A stretch of DNA of 21,811 nucleotides from Microcaldota archaeon (GTDB lineage Archaea; Micrarchaeota; Micrarchaeia; Micrarchaeales; Micrarchaeaceae). Made by a program: the position numbers and the translations under genes. How positions within the stretch are numbered: the stretch's first letter is position 1; each line of letters starts with the position of its first letter. Positions 1-8,046 of the stretch are shown one piece after another. A model generated the notes under the pieces. It did no database searches and was not told the DNA's origin. It saw only the letters and a list, made by a program, of their open reading frames with translations. The stretch is taken from positions 1 to 21,811 of the forward strand of contig JAKAXF010000006.1 in NCBI GenBank assembly GCA_021816645.1, given 5' to 3'.

Positions 1-627
1 CGATCTGTGGCTCTTCTGTATACCTAGCTTGAACTTGTGCAGTGTGAGAACGTGGTCAGCTTTTATGCTGGCGGTGTTCGGCATGCCCGTATCCCCGTCT
101 ATTCCAGCCGGCGTGTCTATTGATGTGATGTGCTTTCCGGATTCGTTCATAATTTTTATAGCACGGGCCAGCACACCGTATATCTTGCCCTTGAGGCCTA
201 TACCTATCAACGCTTCAACAAGTACGTCAGCGCGTTTCGTATAGCTCTTCAAATCTTCGATATTATCTTCGGTAAAATCTTTTATTGGGGTAATTTCAGA
301 AAGAATGTCGTAGTTGAATCTGGTAACGGGGTTGTGTATCTGGCTCTCCAGACCTATAAGAACTACCGTAACGTCTATGCCAGGAGTATCGAGGAGTCTC
401 CTCGCCGCACACATCCCTATGGCTGCCTTGCCTCCCACGCCGCACACAAACAGTATCTTTTTCCTCCTGTGTTTCATGCCAAGCGCGGCCGATATCGCGT
501 TTCCGGCGTTCTCTACGAGAAGCTTCTCGTCAAATCCCATAGCTGCTGCGTTCGCCTTTATCGCGTAGCTGTCCTTTATACTCAGGACCTTCTTCGTGTA
601 AATTGAAAACGCTTTTAAGCTTTGCAT
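1..627 (-). CDS. NAD(P)H-hydrate epimerase-like protein (YjeF N-terminal domain), 3' end outside window
   Basis: The first 209 residues are visible; the frame is open to the left edge. The family epimerises the damaged cofactors R-NADHX and R-NADPHX so that a dehydratase, often fused C-terminally in archaea, can repair them. Family landmarks are present: VENAG at about residues 38-42, VEALIGIGLKGK at 137-148, and DTPAGIDGDTG at 171-181, which matches the usual D-x-P-S-G-[IL]-D-x-D-T-G signature. The segment expected to read G-x-G-N-N-G-G-D-G is instead GVGGKAAIG (63-71), so the Asn-Asn and the Asp are missing while the fold around it looks intact. The cut prevents seeing whether a C-terminal dehydratase (carbohydrate-kinase-like) domain follows. 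The ATG at 625-627 lies about 25 bases from a TATA-like element, so the message may be leaderless. Divergent from the AbrB-like gene. Domain assignment is firm; epimerase activity is uncertain. Confidence 0.8.
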   Translation of the reverse strand, partial: MQSLKAFSIYTKKVLSIKDSYAIKANAAAMGFDEKLLVENAGNAISAALGMKHRRKKILFVCGVGGKAAIGMCAARRLLDTPGIDVTVVLIGLESQIHNPVTRFNYDILSEITPIKDFTEDNIEDLKSYTKRADVLVEALIGIGLKGKIYGVLARAIKIMNESGKHITSIDTPAGIDGDTGMPNTASIKADHVLTLHKFKLGIQKSHRS

Positions 628-640
628 GGATGAATTAAAG

Positions 641-661
641 CAGTATAAGTATTAAAAAGGT
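641..661. promoter_or_regulatory. Overlapping divergent promoters, epimerase-like gene / AbrB-like gene
   Basis: The 34-base gap between the two divergent genes is AT-rich. TATAAGTA at 644-651 sits about 25 bases ahead of the GTG starts at 662/668 on the plus strand. Read on the minus strand, the same stretch gives a TTAATACTTATA element about 25 bases ahead of the ATG at 627. Both genes would have very short or no leaders, and the two sites overlap. Inferred from sequence pattern only. Confidence 0.45.
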
Positions 662-1540
662 GTGGAGGTGTCGAGAGTATACAAGCATAACGATAAGCTT
701 GTCGTTTATCTGCCGTTTGACGTAATCAAGCTTCTCGGCTTGAGAGAGGGAGACGAAATAGACTTCATAAAGTACAACGAGAAGAGCTATATAGTGGTGA
801 AGAAGAGCGACATCCTCAACAAGATACTAAGCGACGCACGCGGACAGCAGAAACAGGGGGCTTGGCGCACAGGGACACCGATAGCTGAGATCAACGACGA
901 TGAGATCAAGGTTCTGAAAAAGCTCGATACAGTAAAATACGCCGAGAGGACCGTAGAGAAAATCGACAGGATGCTTTCACCTCAGGAGAAAAAGGTGCTC
1001 AAGGGCCTCGTAGAAAAGAGGGCTGTATACCTCTACAAGAAGGCAGGGGAAAGCGCGGAGAAATACGGGATATCGAACGGAGTGTACGACAAGTTCCTAT
1101 TCGGAAAAAGGGAGAAGACCGCAGCACCCGAGACCACAAAGGAAGTTGAGAGGCCAATGGATAAGGAAGAACCGAAACAGGTTTGGGAGGACAAACTAGA
1201 TGACAAAAGGTACCTCGACCTCCTGGAGTCCAACGGCTATATAGTGGTGAACAACCTTGCAGAAGCTGGCAACATATCCGTGCTCCTTGAGAGTAGCATA
1301 AAGTCCGGCAACGTGCTCGGAACGAGAGCGTTCAACAAGAAGTATTACATAGCCATGCGCAGCTTCATAAACAAGAACGCTACAAAGATAATAAAGGCCC
1401 TAGACAAAAAGACCATGAGCACGCAGGAGATATCGAAGATAACAGGAATAGATGAAGACGGAGTGCGCAGCATACTCTACATACTCTCCGAAAGTGGGGA
1501 CATAAGCGAGACAAAAAGAGACTTTTTCAAGATAGTCTGA
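662..1540 (+). CDS. AbrB/SpoVT-like domain protein with C-terminal winged helix-turn-helix
   Basis: This 292-aa, Lys/Glu-rich cytoplasmic protein is probably a DNA-binding regulator. Residues about 4-50 look like an AbrB/SpoVT swapped-hairpin domain: LVVYLPFDVIKLLGLREGDE followed by IDFIKYN and YIVVKK, the usual strand-leu-gly-l-x-x-G-D-x-[ILV] layout. Residues 60-170 are charged and probably helical or flexible. Residues about 185-230 form a second small domain, and residues 240-292 resemble a winged helix (STQEISKITGIDEDGVRSIL, then a two-strand wing ending at the C-terminus). GTG at 662 is used, but the in-frame GTG at 668 is equally possible: AAGG at 657-660 is badly spaced for 662 and acceptable for 668. 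The first codon is not ATG in either case. No operon partner on this strand. The fold assignments are by eye; the target is unknown. Confidence 0.7.
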   Translation: MEVSRVYKHNDKLVVYLPFDVIKLLGLREGDEIDFIKYNEKSYIVVKKSDILNKILSDARGQQKQGAWRTGTPIAEINDDEIKVLKKLDTVKYAERTVEKIDRMLSPQEKKVLKGLVEKRAVYLYKKAGESAEKYGISNGVYDKFLFGKREKTAAPETTKEVERPMDKEEPKQVWEDKLDDKRYLDLLESNGYIVVNNLAEAGNISVLLESSIKSGNVLGTRAFNKKYYIAMRSFINKNATKIIKALDKKTMSTQEISKITGIDEDGVRSILYILSESGDISETKRDFFKIV

Positions 1541-1567
1541 CCGCACGCTTGAATAGAACGGGACGGC

Positions 1568-1726
1568 TTATCCTCCGAAATGTATCCTGTCCAGTATCAG
1601 TATTATTATCACGAGCACTATTATTATCGCGAGCACGAATTTTGGGCTGAACTTGGGGCCTTTTGTCGGAGCGTCGTAAAAGTTCATTACCCCGGCTTGC
1701 GACTGCGGAGATTGAAGCGTTGGCAT
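1568..1726 (-). CDS. Preprotein translocase subunit Sec61-beta (SecG), archaeal type
   Basis: This 52-aa ORF is a tail-anchored Sec61-beta homologue, the small subunit of the archaeal SecYE-beta channel in the cytoplasmic membrane. The diagnostic stretch is VMNFYDAPTKGPKFSPKFVL (residues 13-32). It corresponds to the family pattern G-[LIM]-x-[RN]-[FY]-[FY]-[DE]-x(2-3)-K-G-[PI]-K-[IF]-x-P-x-x-V-[LI]. A single hydrophobic segment follows (about residues 31-44, LAIIIVLVIIILIL) with a short DRIHFGG tail. The first dozen residues are polar and Gln-rich, as is usual for the cytoplasmic end. Length matches the family (about 50-60 aa). It is divergent from the membrane protein at 1825, and the two share an AT-rich intergenic stretch. 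Easily missed because of size; family assignment is confident. Confidence 0.9.
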   Translation of the reverse strand: MPTLQSPQSQAGVMNFYDAPTKGPKFSPKFVLAIIIVLVIIILILDRIHFGG

Positions 1727-1735
1727 TGAAACACT

Positions 1736-1784
1736 GTTTTTTATACCTCTAATCTTTCTACTATATCAGGCTTAAATACTTTTA
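1736..1784. promoter_or_regulatory. Divergent promoter region, Sec61-beta / membrane protein
   Basis: On the plus strand CTTAAATACT (1771-1780) is a TATA-like element about 25 bases before the expected start of transcription for the membrane protein (ATG 1825). On the minus strand two candidates exist: GATATAG (1761-1768, correctly spaced for a roughly 13-base leader) and GTATAAAAAA (about 1737-1746, too close to the ATG at 1726 unless an internal start is used). Which element is active cannot be settled from sequence alone. Confidence 0.4.
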
Positions 1785-1824
1785 TGTTTATGTGTATATC
1801 TGTCATTGCGTTCAGCACATCCAG

Positions 1825-2382
1825 ATGGTAGATTTTATACCAAACAACCCTGCCGACAACAAGCGATACACCTACGGGGAGAACTGGGGATCGGAAGATA
1901 AAGAGGGTGATACCGCCAATGAAGACGCTAGGAAGATAGAGATAGCTGGGGCACTAACCTTCTGGACCATCATGATCTTCATCGGTGTGATACTCAATAT
2001 CATATCACCAGTCCTGAGCCACTACGGCGTGCCAAATGTAGGACTGCTAGACATGATCTCACATTATATACTGTACATACCTGGAGCGATAATCATAGCG
2101 CTGGTAGTCGCGGCTTATATAGGAGAAAAAGTTGGCAGTGCAGCAAGCAAAGTAAAGGAGGCGTTCAGCCTTGGACTGATCAACGCTGTATACGCGGCGT
2201 TCATTTACGCGATAATAATAACGATCTTGTATCTGATAATAAGGTACGCTGATCCGAGCATACTTCCAAACCTTGTTCTCAACAACTTCTTGGTTTACAT
2301 GGTTGGACTTCCTGTCACAATAGTGATAGTAGTAGTGCCGCTACTTGCGGGTTTGGCCGCCGCACGACATGGAGCGAAGTAG
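1825..2382 (+). CDS. Predicted membrane protein with four transmembrane helices
   Basis: The family is not recognised. The 185-aa product has a hydrophilic, acidic N-terminus of about 40 residues (PNNPADNKRYTYGENWGS and following) and then four hydrophobic segments: about 39-62, 77-102, 117-140 and 150-178. The loop between helices two and three is charged (GEKVGSAASKVKEAF). The C-terminus is short and basic (AARHGAK). No signal peptide and no catalytic motif are visible. An upstream in-frame GTG at 1792 would add 11 residues (MYICHCVQHIQ), but it lies at or ahead of the expected transcription start, so the ATG at 1825 is preferred. No good ribosome binding site precedes either start. It is divergent from Sec61-beta and convergent with the GTPase gene. 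Any role in export or membrane organisation would be guesswork. Confidence 0.65.
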   Translation: MVDFIPNNPADNKRYTYGENWGSEDKEGDTANEDARKIEIAGALTFWTIMIFIGVILNIISPVLSHYGVPNVGLLDMISHYILYIPGAIIIALVVAAYIGEKVGSAASKVKEAFSLGLINAVYAAFIYAIIITILYLIIRYADPSILPNLVLNNFLVYMVGLPVTIVIVVVPLLAGLAAARHGAK

Positions 2383-2388
2383 CAAGTT

Positions 2389-2405
2389 TATCCTGAATAA
2401 GGATA
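2389..2405. terminator. Hairpin between convergent genes, possible bidirectional terminator
   Basis: TATCCT (2389-2394) and AGGATA (2400-2405) form a perfect six-base-pair stem with a five-base loop. The hairpin lies in the 33-base gap between the convergent stops at 2382 and 2416. T-rich stretches lie nearby on the plus side (TTCTTATTTT, about 2412-2421). Function inferred from position and symmetry. Confidence 0.4.
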
Positions 2406-2415
2406 TTGTCAATTC

Positions 2416-3582
2416 TTATTTTGGCTTTGACGAACTTACTATCCTTATCACATCTCCGTCGTTTAGCACGTAGTCCTTGCTCAGCTTCTTTTTGCTTATT
2501 GCGTCAACGGCGTATATCATGCCCTTCGCCAGATCCGTGTGTATCTGCGCTGCTAGATCTAGAGCTGTAGATCCTTTCCTCAGCAGTATTGCGTCTGGAA
2601 GCACGTTTCCGAAGTGGTCCGTGTACTTGTTCTCATCCTCAACGGGGTATACCACTATACTATCCAGCGCCTCAAAAACGGTCTTGTTGATCAGCTCCTG
2701 AACGTTGGTTGTTTTGTGCTCGGCCAAAAACCTTTTTATGTAGGATATGGCGTTCATCTGGTCATCGCTCGGGTTCCCTGACGTTTCTACACTACCATTA
2801 GGATTTGTCCTCATGAGCCCGTTTTTCTCGGCCTTTCTCATTGCGAACTCTACGGCGGCGGAGCACGGGACGCTCTTCTCGTGCACGTTGAACTTCTTGT
2901 AGTTTGCAGACGCGTTCGGATCATCCAGCTTGTTGAAAGCAACGACTACCGGCTTGGATTCGGCCAGTAGCTCGCGGGAGAATGCAATTCTGTCATCGTG
3001 ATTGGGGGTGAAGAAACCGCTTGGTATGTTTGCCCCGTTCAGCGCGGCCTCTACTTGATCCCGTTTTATCTTCATGCCGCTGAGTACCTCGGATATAGCG
3101 TCCACGCCGTCCTGCCTTTTCGATATCTGATCCGAGTGCTTCTCGAGTATACCACTTATCCATTCCCAAAGCTCACGCTCCACCATCTCGACGTCCTTTG
3201 CCGGGTCGCAACCTTCGCACGGATTACCTTCCGGGTCGGTCTTCCCGCTGCCGTCAACTACGAGTATGAATGCATCCGCCGCGGCCAGGTCGTTGAGGAA
3301 CTTGTTTCCCATACCACGACCTTCATGCGCGCCCTCTACCAGACCGGCCACGTCTACTATGTTTATAGGTATGCGCCTTACCCCGTCTACGCAGGTGGAA
3401 TTCTTGGGATTGCATCTCACGTGCAGCCTCTTCTCTGGGCATTCCCTGCTCACGTAAGTAACTCCAAAATTTGGATTTATGGTTGTGAACGGTCTGTTGG
3501 CTATCGGAACCTCGTGCATGGTCAGAGCAGAGAACAGGGTGCTTTTGCCTTTGTTGGGGGCTCCGATTATACCTATCATCAT
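2416..3582 (-). CDS. Obg/YchF-type GTP-binding protein with TGS domain
   Basis: This 388-aa P-loop GTPase belongs to the archaeal branch of the Obg/HSR1/YchF group, thought to act on or near ribosomes. From the chosen start the P-loop is GAPNKGKST (7-15), an FTTINPN switch I region follows, G3 is DVAGLVEGAHEGRGMGNKF, and G4 is NKLD in VVVAFNKLDD. A helical insertion lies between G3 and G4, and a TGS domain occupies about the last 75 residues (ILLRKGSTALDLAAQIH and onward). Classical YchF has a changed G4 and prefers ATP; the intact NKxD here argues for GTP. The frame extends 43 codons upstream to 3711, but that stretch is low in conservation-like features and carries an A/T-rich promoter-like element near 3641-3654. 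The tandem ATG at 3577-3582, directly ahead of the P-loop strand, is therefore chosen. It follows the permease gene on the same strand after 134 bases. Confidence 0.88.
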   Translation of the reverse strand: MMIGIIGAPNKGKSTLFSALTMHEVPIANRPFTTINPNFGVTYVSRECPEKRLHVRCNPKNSTCVDGVRRIPINIVDVAGLVEGAHEGRGMGNKFLNDLAAADAFILVVDGSGKTDPEGNPCEGCDPAKDVEMVERELWEWISGILEKHSDQISKRQDGVDAISEVLSGMKIKRDQVEAALNGANIPSGFFTPNHDDRIAFSRELLAESKPVVVAFNKLDDPNASANYKKFNVHEKSVPCSAAVEFAMRKAEKNGLMRTNPNGSVETSGNPSDDQMNAISYIKRFLAEHKTTNVQELINKTVFEALDSIVVYPVEDENKYTDHFGNVLPDAILLRKGSTALDLAAQIHTDLAKGMIYAVDAISKKKLSKDYVLNDGDVIRIVSSSKPK

Positions 3583-3716
3583 ATTCTCATTCTGTTGCAC
3601 ACCGTATGCGTCGTATGTGCCATAACCTATAGTATTGTAAGCGGGATTAAATAAACTATAGCTGAGTACAGATGAACTAGTACTATTACAAAAGGCCAAA
3701 CGGCTAACCACGCTTT

Positions 3717-5042
3717 TTACTTGAACAGTTTTATCCTCACTACCTTCTTGTTGTTTATTTCGCGGAGCATATAGTAGATTGCGAGGAGCATCATTATCAT
3801 CGCAGCGCCTATGACGAGCGCTTCCCTCGGCATGCCTATCATCAGCATCACGAGCCCTACTACGGTCACGGCTGGAAGGTAGGGGTAGAACGGAACGTGT
3901 AGCGATTCGTGCATGTTCCTCTTGTAGTGCACTATGGCGAAGCTTGTCAGCACGTACGAGAATAAGAGTCCGAAGTTGCTTATTGCTGCGATTATGTATA
4001 TGTTGCCCGCAAAGAGGAAGACCACTGCTATAACCGCGGATATTATCACCCCGTTGACAGCGACATCGGTCTTTGAGTTGTACTTCCTCGCTATCTTGGG
4101 GAGGAGATGGTTCTCCCCGATCTGGTAGAACAGCCTTGATGATGAAAGCAGCATAGCTATGGCTGCAGACGTAGTAGCTATCAGGGCCCCGATACCAACC
4201 AGAACCGATAGCCAGCCTGGAGCCGAGGCGCTCTTTAGGGCGAACGTGAGCGGATCGGCGTTGATTGTGAACGAGCTGGCAGGAGCCAGGAACATGAGCG
4301 CCAGATCGACCAGCACGTAGAGCACCAGGCTTATTACTACTGAATACACGATCGCGCGTGCGGCCTTCCTCGCACCGCCTTCTATTCTGTCGGTCAGCGA
4401 TGAGATAGCCTGAAATCCGGTATACGCAAAGAATATCGCTACGCTAGCGGCGAATATCGCGCCTATGCTAAACTGCGAAGGCTTGGATGAAAAATGTCCG
4501 GCAATGAATGATGGATGCATAAGGGCAAAGACGATGGCGAACGCTATGAAAACTACGAGTATCGAAACCTTTACCGCAACCAGCCAGAAATCGCTTTTCG
4601 CGGCCTTCTTCATGCCGATTATGTTGAGCAGCGACAGCACGAATATCAAACCCACAGCGAACGGAATTGAAAAACTTGATACCCTGATGCCGAGAAGGCT
4701 CGCCAGATAAGATCCGAACCCTATGCTCACGGCTGAAACCGCAGTTGCAAAGCTGAAATAAAGCAGTATGCCAGTTATGAACCCGAGCTCGCTGCCAAAA
4801 GCACCGTATACAAACGAATATGAAGCTCCCTTGGCCTTGGGCATAACCTCGCCGAGTATGCCGAGCTCTACCGCGACCAGCAGGGCGACTATCCCGACCA
4901 GCACGAACGCGAGCAGCGAGAGCGGGCCTGCCAGCGCTATCGCCGTGCCGCTGAGAACAAATATGCCCGCGCCTATTATCGCCGCGAGGCCCACGGCCAC
5001 CGCCACAGACATGCGAAGCATTTTATCGGGCATTTGAATCAT
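3717..5042 (-). CDS. APC-superfamily amino acid permease
   Basis: This 441-aa integral membrane protein has about twelve hydrophobic segments, the architecture of APC (amino acid-polyamine-organocation) secondary transporters. The first helix carries the unwound-helix glycine motif AAIIGAGIFVLSG (about residues 20-32), the substrate-binding landmark of the family. Later family features are PKAKGASYSFVYGAFGSELGF (about 68-88), FFAYTGFQAISSLTDRIEGG near the middle, and a cytoplasmic loop with SSSRLFYQIGENHLLPKIARK. It probably takes up amino acids at the cytoplasmic membrane; substrate specificity cannot be read. The start ATG (5040-5042) lies about 26 bases downstream of a GAATATAAAAACGG element, so the message is likely leaderless. 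ATGs at residues 4, 8 and 11 are alternative starts. It is divergent from leuS and upstream of the TGS GTPase, which seems to have its own promoter. Confidence 0.88.
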   Translation of the reverse strand: MIQMPDKMLRMSVAVAVGLAAIIGAGIFVLSGTAIALAGPLSLLAFVLVGIVALLVAVELGILGEVMPKAKGASYSFVYGAFGSELGFITGILLYFSFATAVSAVSIGFGSYLASLLGIRVSSFSIPFAVGLIFVLSLLNIIGMKKAAKSDFWLVAVKVSILVVFIAFAIVFALMHPSFIAGHFSSKPSQFSIGAIFAASVAIFFAYTGFQAISSLTDRIEGGARKAARAIVYSVVISLVLYVLVDLALMFLAPASSFTINADPLTFALKSASAPGWLSVLVGIGALIATTSAAIAMLLSSSRLFYQIGENHLLPKIARKYNSKTDVAVNGVIISAVIAVVFLFAGNIYIIAAISNFGLLFSYVLTSFAIVHYKRNMHESLHVPFYPYLPAVTVVGLVMLMIGMPREALVIGAAMIMMLLAIYYMLREINNKKVVRIKLFK

Positions 5043-5060
5043 CTTGATTGTACCGCGTGC

Positions 5061-5075
5061 CGTTTTTATATTCGC
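5061..5075 (-). promoter_or_regulatory. TATA-like element of the permease gene
   Basis: On the minus strand the sequence reads GAATATAAAAACGG, centred near 5068, about 26 bases from the A of the ATG at 5042. This is the expected spacing for a leaderless archaeal transcript. The remaining part of the 121-base divergent gap holds further AT-rich candidates for leuS (about 5084-5097 and 5103-5112). Confidence 0.55.
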
Positions 5076-5163
5076 TTATCAACATTTTTATTAGTTTATC
5101 ACGCTATTATAATGGAGGCGAGACAAAAGCATAACGTTGCGTGTTTGCTTTCTTTGTGATTGA

Positions 5164-8034
5164 ATGATCAATTACGCTGAGATAGAAAAGAAGTGGCAGA
5201 AGGCTTGGAGCGACGAGAAGGTGTACGAATCCGAGCCAGACTCGAGAAAGCAGATAATGGTTACCGCGGCGCTGCCTTACGTGAACATGCCGCAGCACAT
5301 AGGGCACCTCAGAACCTACGCAACCGCAGATCTGTTTGCGAGGTATATGAGGGCAAAAGGATTCAACGTCCTGTATCCTATGGCGTTTCACAAAACGGGT
5401 ACCCCGATACTCGCGATAGCAAAGAGAGTGAGTAGGAAAGACGAAGAACTGATCAAGGAACTCAAGCTATACAACGTTGACGATGCATCGATAGCAAAAA
5501 TGTCTGATCCTCTCTTTATAGCAGACTATTTCGCAGGAGTCATGGAGAGGGGAATGCGTCTGGCAGGCTACGGAATAGATTGGAGGAGGAAGTTCGACAG
5601 CCTGTATCCGACTTTCAGCAAGCTCGTAGAGTGGCAGTTCTTCAAACTTAAAGAGATGGGATTGCTAACGCAGGGTGCGCACCCCGTGGGATGGTGCACA
5701 AACGACAACAACGTTGTCGGGCAGCACGATACGAAGGGCGACGTGTGGCCGGAAATAGAGGAGCTGGTGGCAATAAAATTTAAGGACGCGGATTCGGACG
5801 TATATTTTCTGTGTGCAACGTTCAGGCCTGAGACTATATACGGAGTGACAAACATATTCGTAAACAGGAGCATAGGTTACGTAACCGCGAAGATAGATGG
5901 TGAAAGATATTATCTGTCAAAAGAGGCAGCGAGGCTTCTCTCGTACCAAATGAAGGTGGAGGTAGAGGGCGAGATAAGTGGCGAAGAGATGCTGAAGAAA
6001 ACTGCGCTCGATCCCGTAACAGGGAATCGCCTGCCCGTGCTCCCCGGATTTTTCGTTAAGGGAGACGTAGGAACTGGAGTAGTCATGAGCGTACCGGCAC
6101 ACGCGCCGTTTGACTACGCTGCGCTGGAAAGGTTGAAGGCTGAGGGATATCCGATGCAAATAGGCGCTTACAAGAAGGTTATAGAAGTAGCGCCTCAGAC
6201 GGGGAGTCCGGCGGCAGCGAACGAATCAAAGAATAACGTAATGGAGCACCCTGAGATACCCGCACTTGGATACTTGGAACTTCTAAACGCCGACCCGAAT
6301 GCAAACGATGACACGCTTGAGCGCGTAACAAAGATGATATACAGGGAGGAATCACACAGGGGAGTCATGCTTGAAGGACCGTACAAGGGAAGAAGTGAGG
6401 CAGAGGCGCGCGAGAAACTCAAAGACGACATGGTAAAGGACGGAAAGGCTATCAAAATCTACATAATAGGCAACGAGGAACCGGTGTTCTGCAGGTGTGG
6501 AGAGAAGGCAATCGTAAAGGTTGTAGAAGACCAGTGGTTCATAGACTACGGCAACAAGGAGTGGAAGGAAAAGACAAGGGAGCTTTTTGGAGGGATTGAA
6601 TTTTATCCAGAAAAGCTGAAAGGTACGTTTGGTTCACTTATAGAGTGGATTGACCTGCGCGCAGCCGAAAGGTCGCAGGGGCTCGGAACCAAATTCCCGT
6701 TCAATCCAGAACACGTGATAGAATCCCTGTCAGATTCCACTATATACATGACGTTCTACACATTCGACCACATACTGTTTGCTAATTCTGTCAAGCCGGA
6801 ACAACTCAAGCCGATTTTCTTCGACTACCTGTTCGACTACGAGAAGGATATCGGAAAAGTGGCGGCGGAGACAGGAATAAGTGAGGAGGTTGTGAAAAAG
6901 TGTAAGGAGAGCATAGACTACTGGTACACAAACACATCAAGGCACTCCGCCCCTGACCTAATCCCGAATCATCTGACCATGTACATGTTCGCCCATTCAG
7001 CTCTGCTGCCACAAAAGTTCTGGCCGAAACGTATAGTGGTAAACGGATTCGTAAAGATAGAGGGAGAAAAGATGAGCAAGAGCTTTGGGAATATAGTGCC
7101 GCTTATCGATGGTGTTGCTAAGTATGGTGCGGATCCGCTGAGGTTTCTCGAGGTTACCAGCGCGGATCTTGATACCGAAACCGAATTCAGCGTAGAAGCA
7201 CTGAACGGCGTCTACTCAAGGAACGAGTTCCTGTACAACACCGTAATGTCACTTGGAGGAATGCCAAGCGGAGAACTCAAACACATAGACTACTGGTTGT
7301 ACTCTGTACTCAACAGAAAGATAAAGAGCGCAACGGAGTACCTGGACAGCATGAGCCTCAGGAACGCCTACACTGAGATGTACTACGACTCAGTAAGCGA
7401 GATACAGTGGTATCTGGAGAGGGGTGGCAACAACGGCCTTGTCCTGCACGATTTCATGGAAAGGCTAGCTGTTATGCTTTCGCTCGTAATGCCTCACTAT
7501 TCCGAAGAGCTCTGGCACATGCTAGGTAAGACGACTTTGATAGTAAAGGAGAAATGGCCAGAAGTGGACGAAGACATGATCAACCCGGGAGAGGAAGAGA
7601 GCGAGAGAGTAATAAGGAATACTATCGAGGATATAAAGCAGAGCGTGGAGCTCAGCTCAAAGATAGATGCGAACAAGGGCAAGAAGGTGAAAAGAGCCAA
7701 GATTATAATCGCAGAACCGTGGAAGGTGGACGCGTACAACGCGCTGGCAGAGAAGAAGAATATCAGTGCGGTAATGAGTGATCCAGCGTTCGGCAAGGTG
7801 GACAAGGAAAGGCTTTCGAAGTACCTTTCACAATTCGCCAAGAAGACCAACGCGCTAGCGAAGATCGAAGTGATAAGCGAAGACGTGATGCTAAAGAACT
7901 TTATTGAGTCGAAGGCGTTCATAGAGAATAAGCTTGGCTTTGGAATCGAGTTTGAGAAGGAAGCAGAATCTAAATCAGCGCGCGCTTCGAGAGCGCTGCC
8001 CGACAAACCCAGCATAGAAGTGGTCTGGGGCTAG
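5164..8034 (+). CDS. leuS: Leucyl-tRNA synthetase, archaeal/eukaryotic type
   Basis: This 956-aa class I aminoacyl-tRNA synthetase charges tRNA-Leu. The HIGH signature is exact (HIGH at 45-48, within YVNMPQHIGHLRTYATAD), and the second signature KMSKS is at 636-640 in GEKMSKSFGNIV. The CP1 editing domain is present: a threonine-containing ATFRPETIYGVTN stretch at about 218-230 and GTGVVMSVPAHAPFDYAAL from about 302, with the conserved Asp. The FHKTGTPILAIAKR segment after HIGH and the zinc-finger-like CxC...C stretch near residue 440 (FCRCGEK) fit the archaeal/cytosolic LeuRS branch. The C-terminal anticodon-binding and tRNA-contacting region is full length. The start ATG at 5164 precedes the usual YAEIEKKWQKAW opening; no strong ribosome binding site is present. 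The HAD gene follows after 12 bases, so the two probably share a transcript. Confidence 0.96.
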   Translation: MINYAEIEKKWQKAWSDEKVYESEPDSRKQIMVTAALPYVNMPQHIGHLRTYATADLFARYMRAKGFNVLYPMAFHKTGTPILAIAKRVSRKDEELIKELKLYNVDDASIAKMSDPLFIADYFAGVMERGMRLAGYGIDWRRKFDSLYPTFSKLVEWQFFKLKEMGLLTQGAHPVGWCTNDNNVVGQHDTKGDVWPEIEELVAIKFKDADSDVYFLCATFRPETIYGVTNIFVNRSIGYVTAKIDGERYYLSKEAARLLSYQMKVEVEGEISGEEMLKKTALDPVTGNRLPVLPGFFVKGDVGTGVVMSVPAHAPFDYAALERLKAEGYPMQIGAYKKVIEVAPQTGSPAAANESKNNVMEHPEIPALGYLELLNADPNANDDTLERVTKMIYREESHRGVMLEGPYKGRSEAEAREKLKDDMVKDGKAIKIYIIGNEEPVFCRCGEKAIVKVVEDQWFIDYGNKEWKEKTRELFGGIEFYPEKLKGTFGSLIEWIDLRAAERSQGLGTKFPFNPEHVIESLSDSTIYMTFYTFDHILFANSVKPEQLKPIFFDYLFDYEKDIGKVAAETGISEEVVKKCKESIDYWYTNTSRHSAPDLIPNHLTMYMFAHSALLPQKFWPKRIVVNGFVKIEGEKMSKSFGNIVPLIDGVAKYGADPLRFLEVTSADLDTETEFSVEALNGVYSRNEFLYNTVMSLGGMPSGELKHIDYWLYSVLNRKIKSATEYLDSMSLRNAYTEMYYDSVSEIQWYLERGGNNGLVLHDFMERLAVMLSLVMPHYSEELWHMLGKTTLIVKEKWPEVDEDMINPGEEESERVIRNTIEDIKQSVELSSKIDANKGKKVKRAKIIIAEPWKVDAYNALAEKKNISAVMSDPAFGKVDKERLSKYLSQFAKKTNALAKIEVISEDVMLKNFIESKAFIENKLGFGIEFEKEAESKSARASRALPDKPSIEVVWG

Positions 8035-8046
8035 ACATTGATTTTG

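Noticed and set aside
130..606. 158-codon open frame on the plus strand
   Set aside because: Antisense to the epimerase-like gene, whose minus-strand frame shows several family signatures.
664..670. Perfect GGAGGTG ribosome-binding-like sequence
   Set aside because: No start codon lies at a usable distance downstream; it falls within the first codons of the AbrB-like gene and is probably coincidental.
788..1253. The 16-base sequence GCTATATAGTGGTGAA occurs twice in the AbrB-like gene, about 450 bases apart
   Set aside because: Both copies encode Y-I-V-V in frame; flanking codons differ. Short match explained by codon preference or convergent strands, not enough to claim a duplication.
2998..3654. 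218-codon open frame on the plus strand
   Set aside because: Antisense to the TGS GTPase gene; the product is low in recognisable structure, rich in Tyr/His/Cys as expected for a shadow frame, and the opposite strand encodes a clear family.
7497..8015. 172-codon open frame on the minus strand
   Set aside because: Antisense to the C-terminal part of leuS; Ser/Leu/Phe-rich shadow without motifs.
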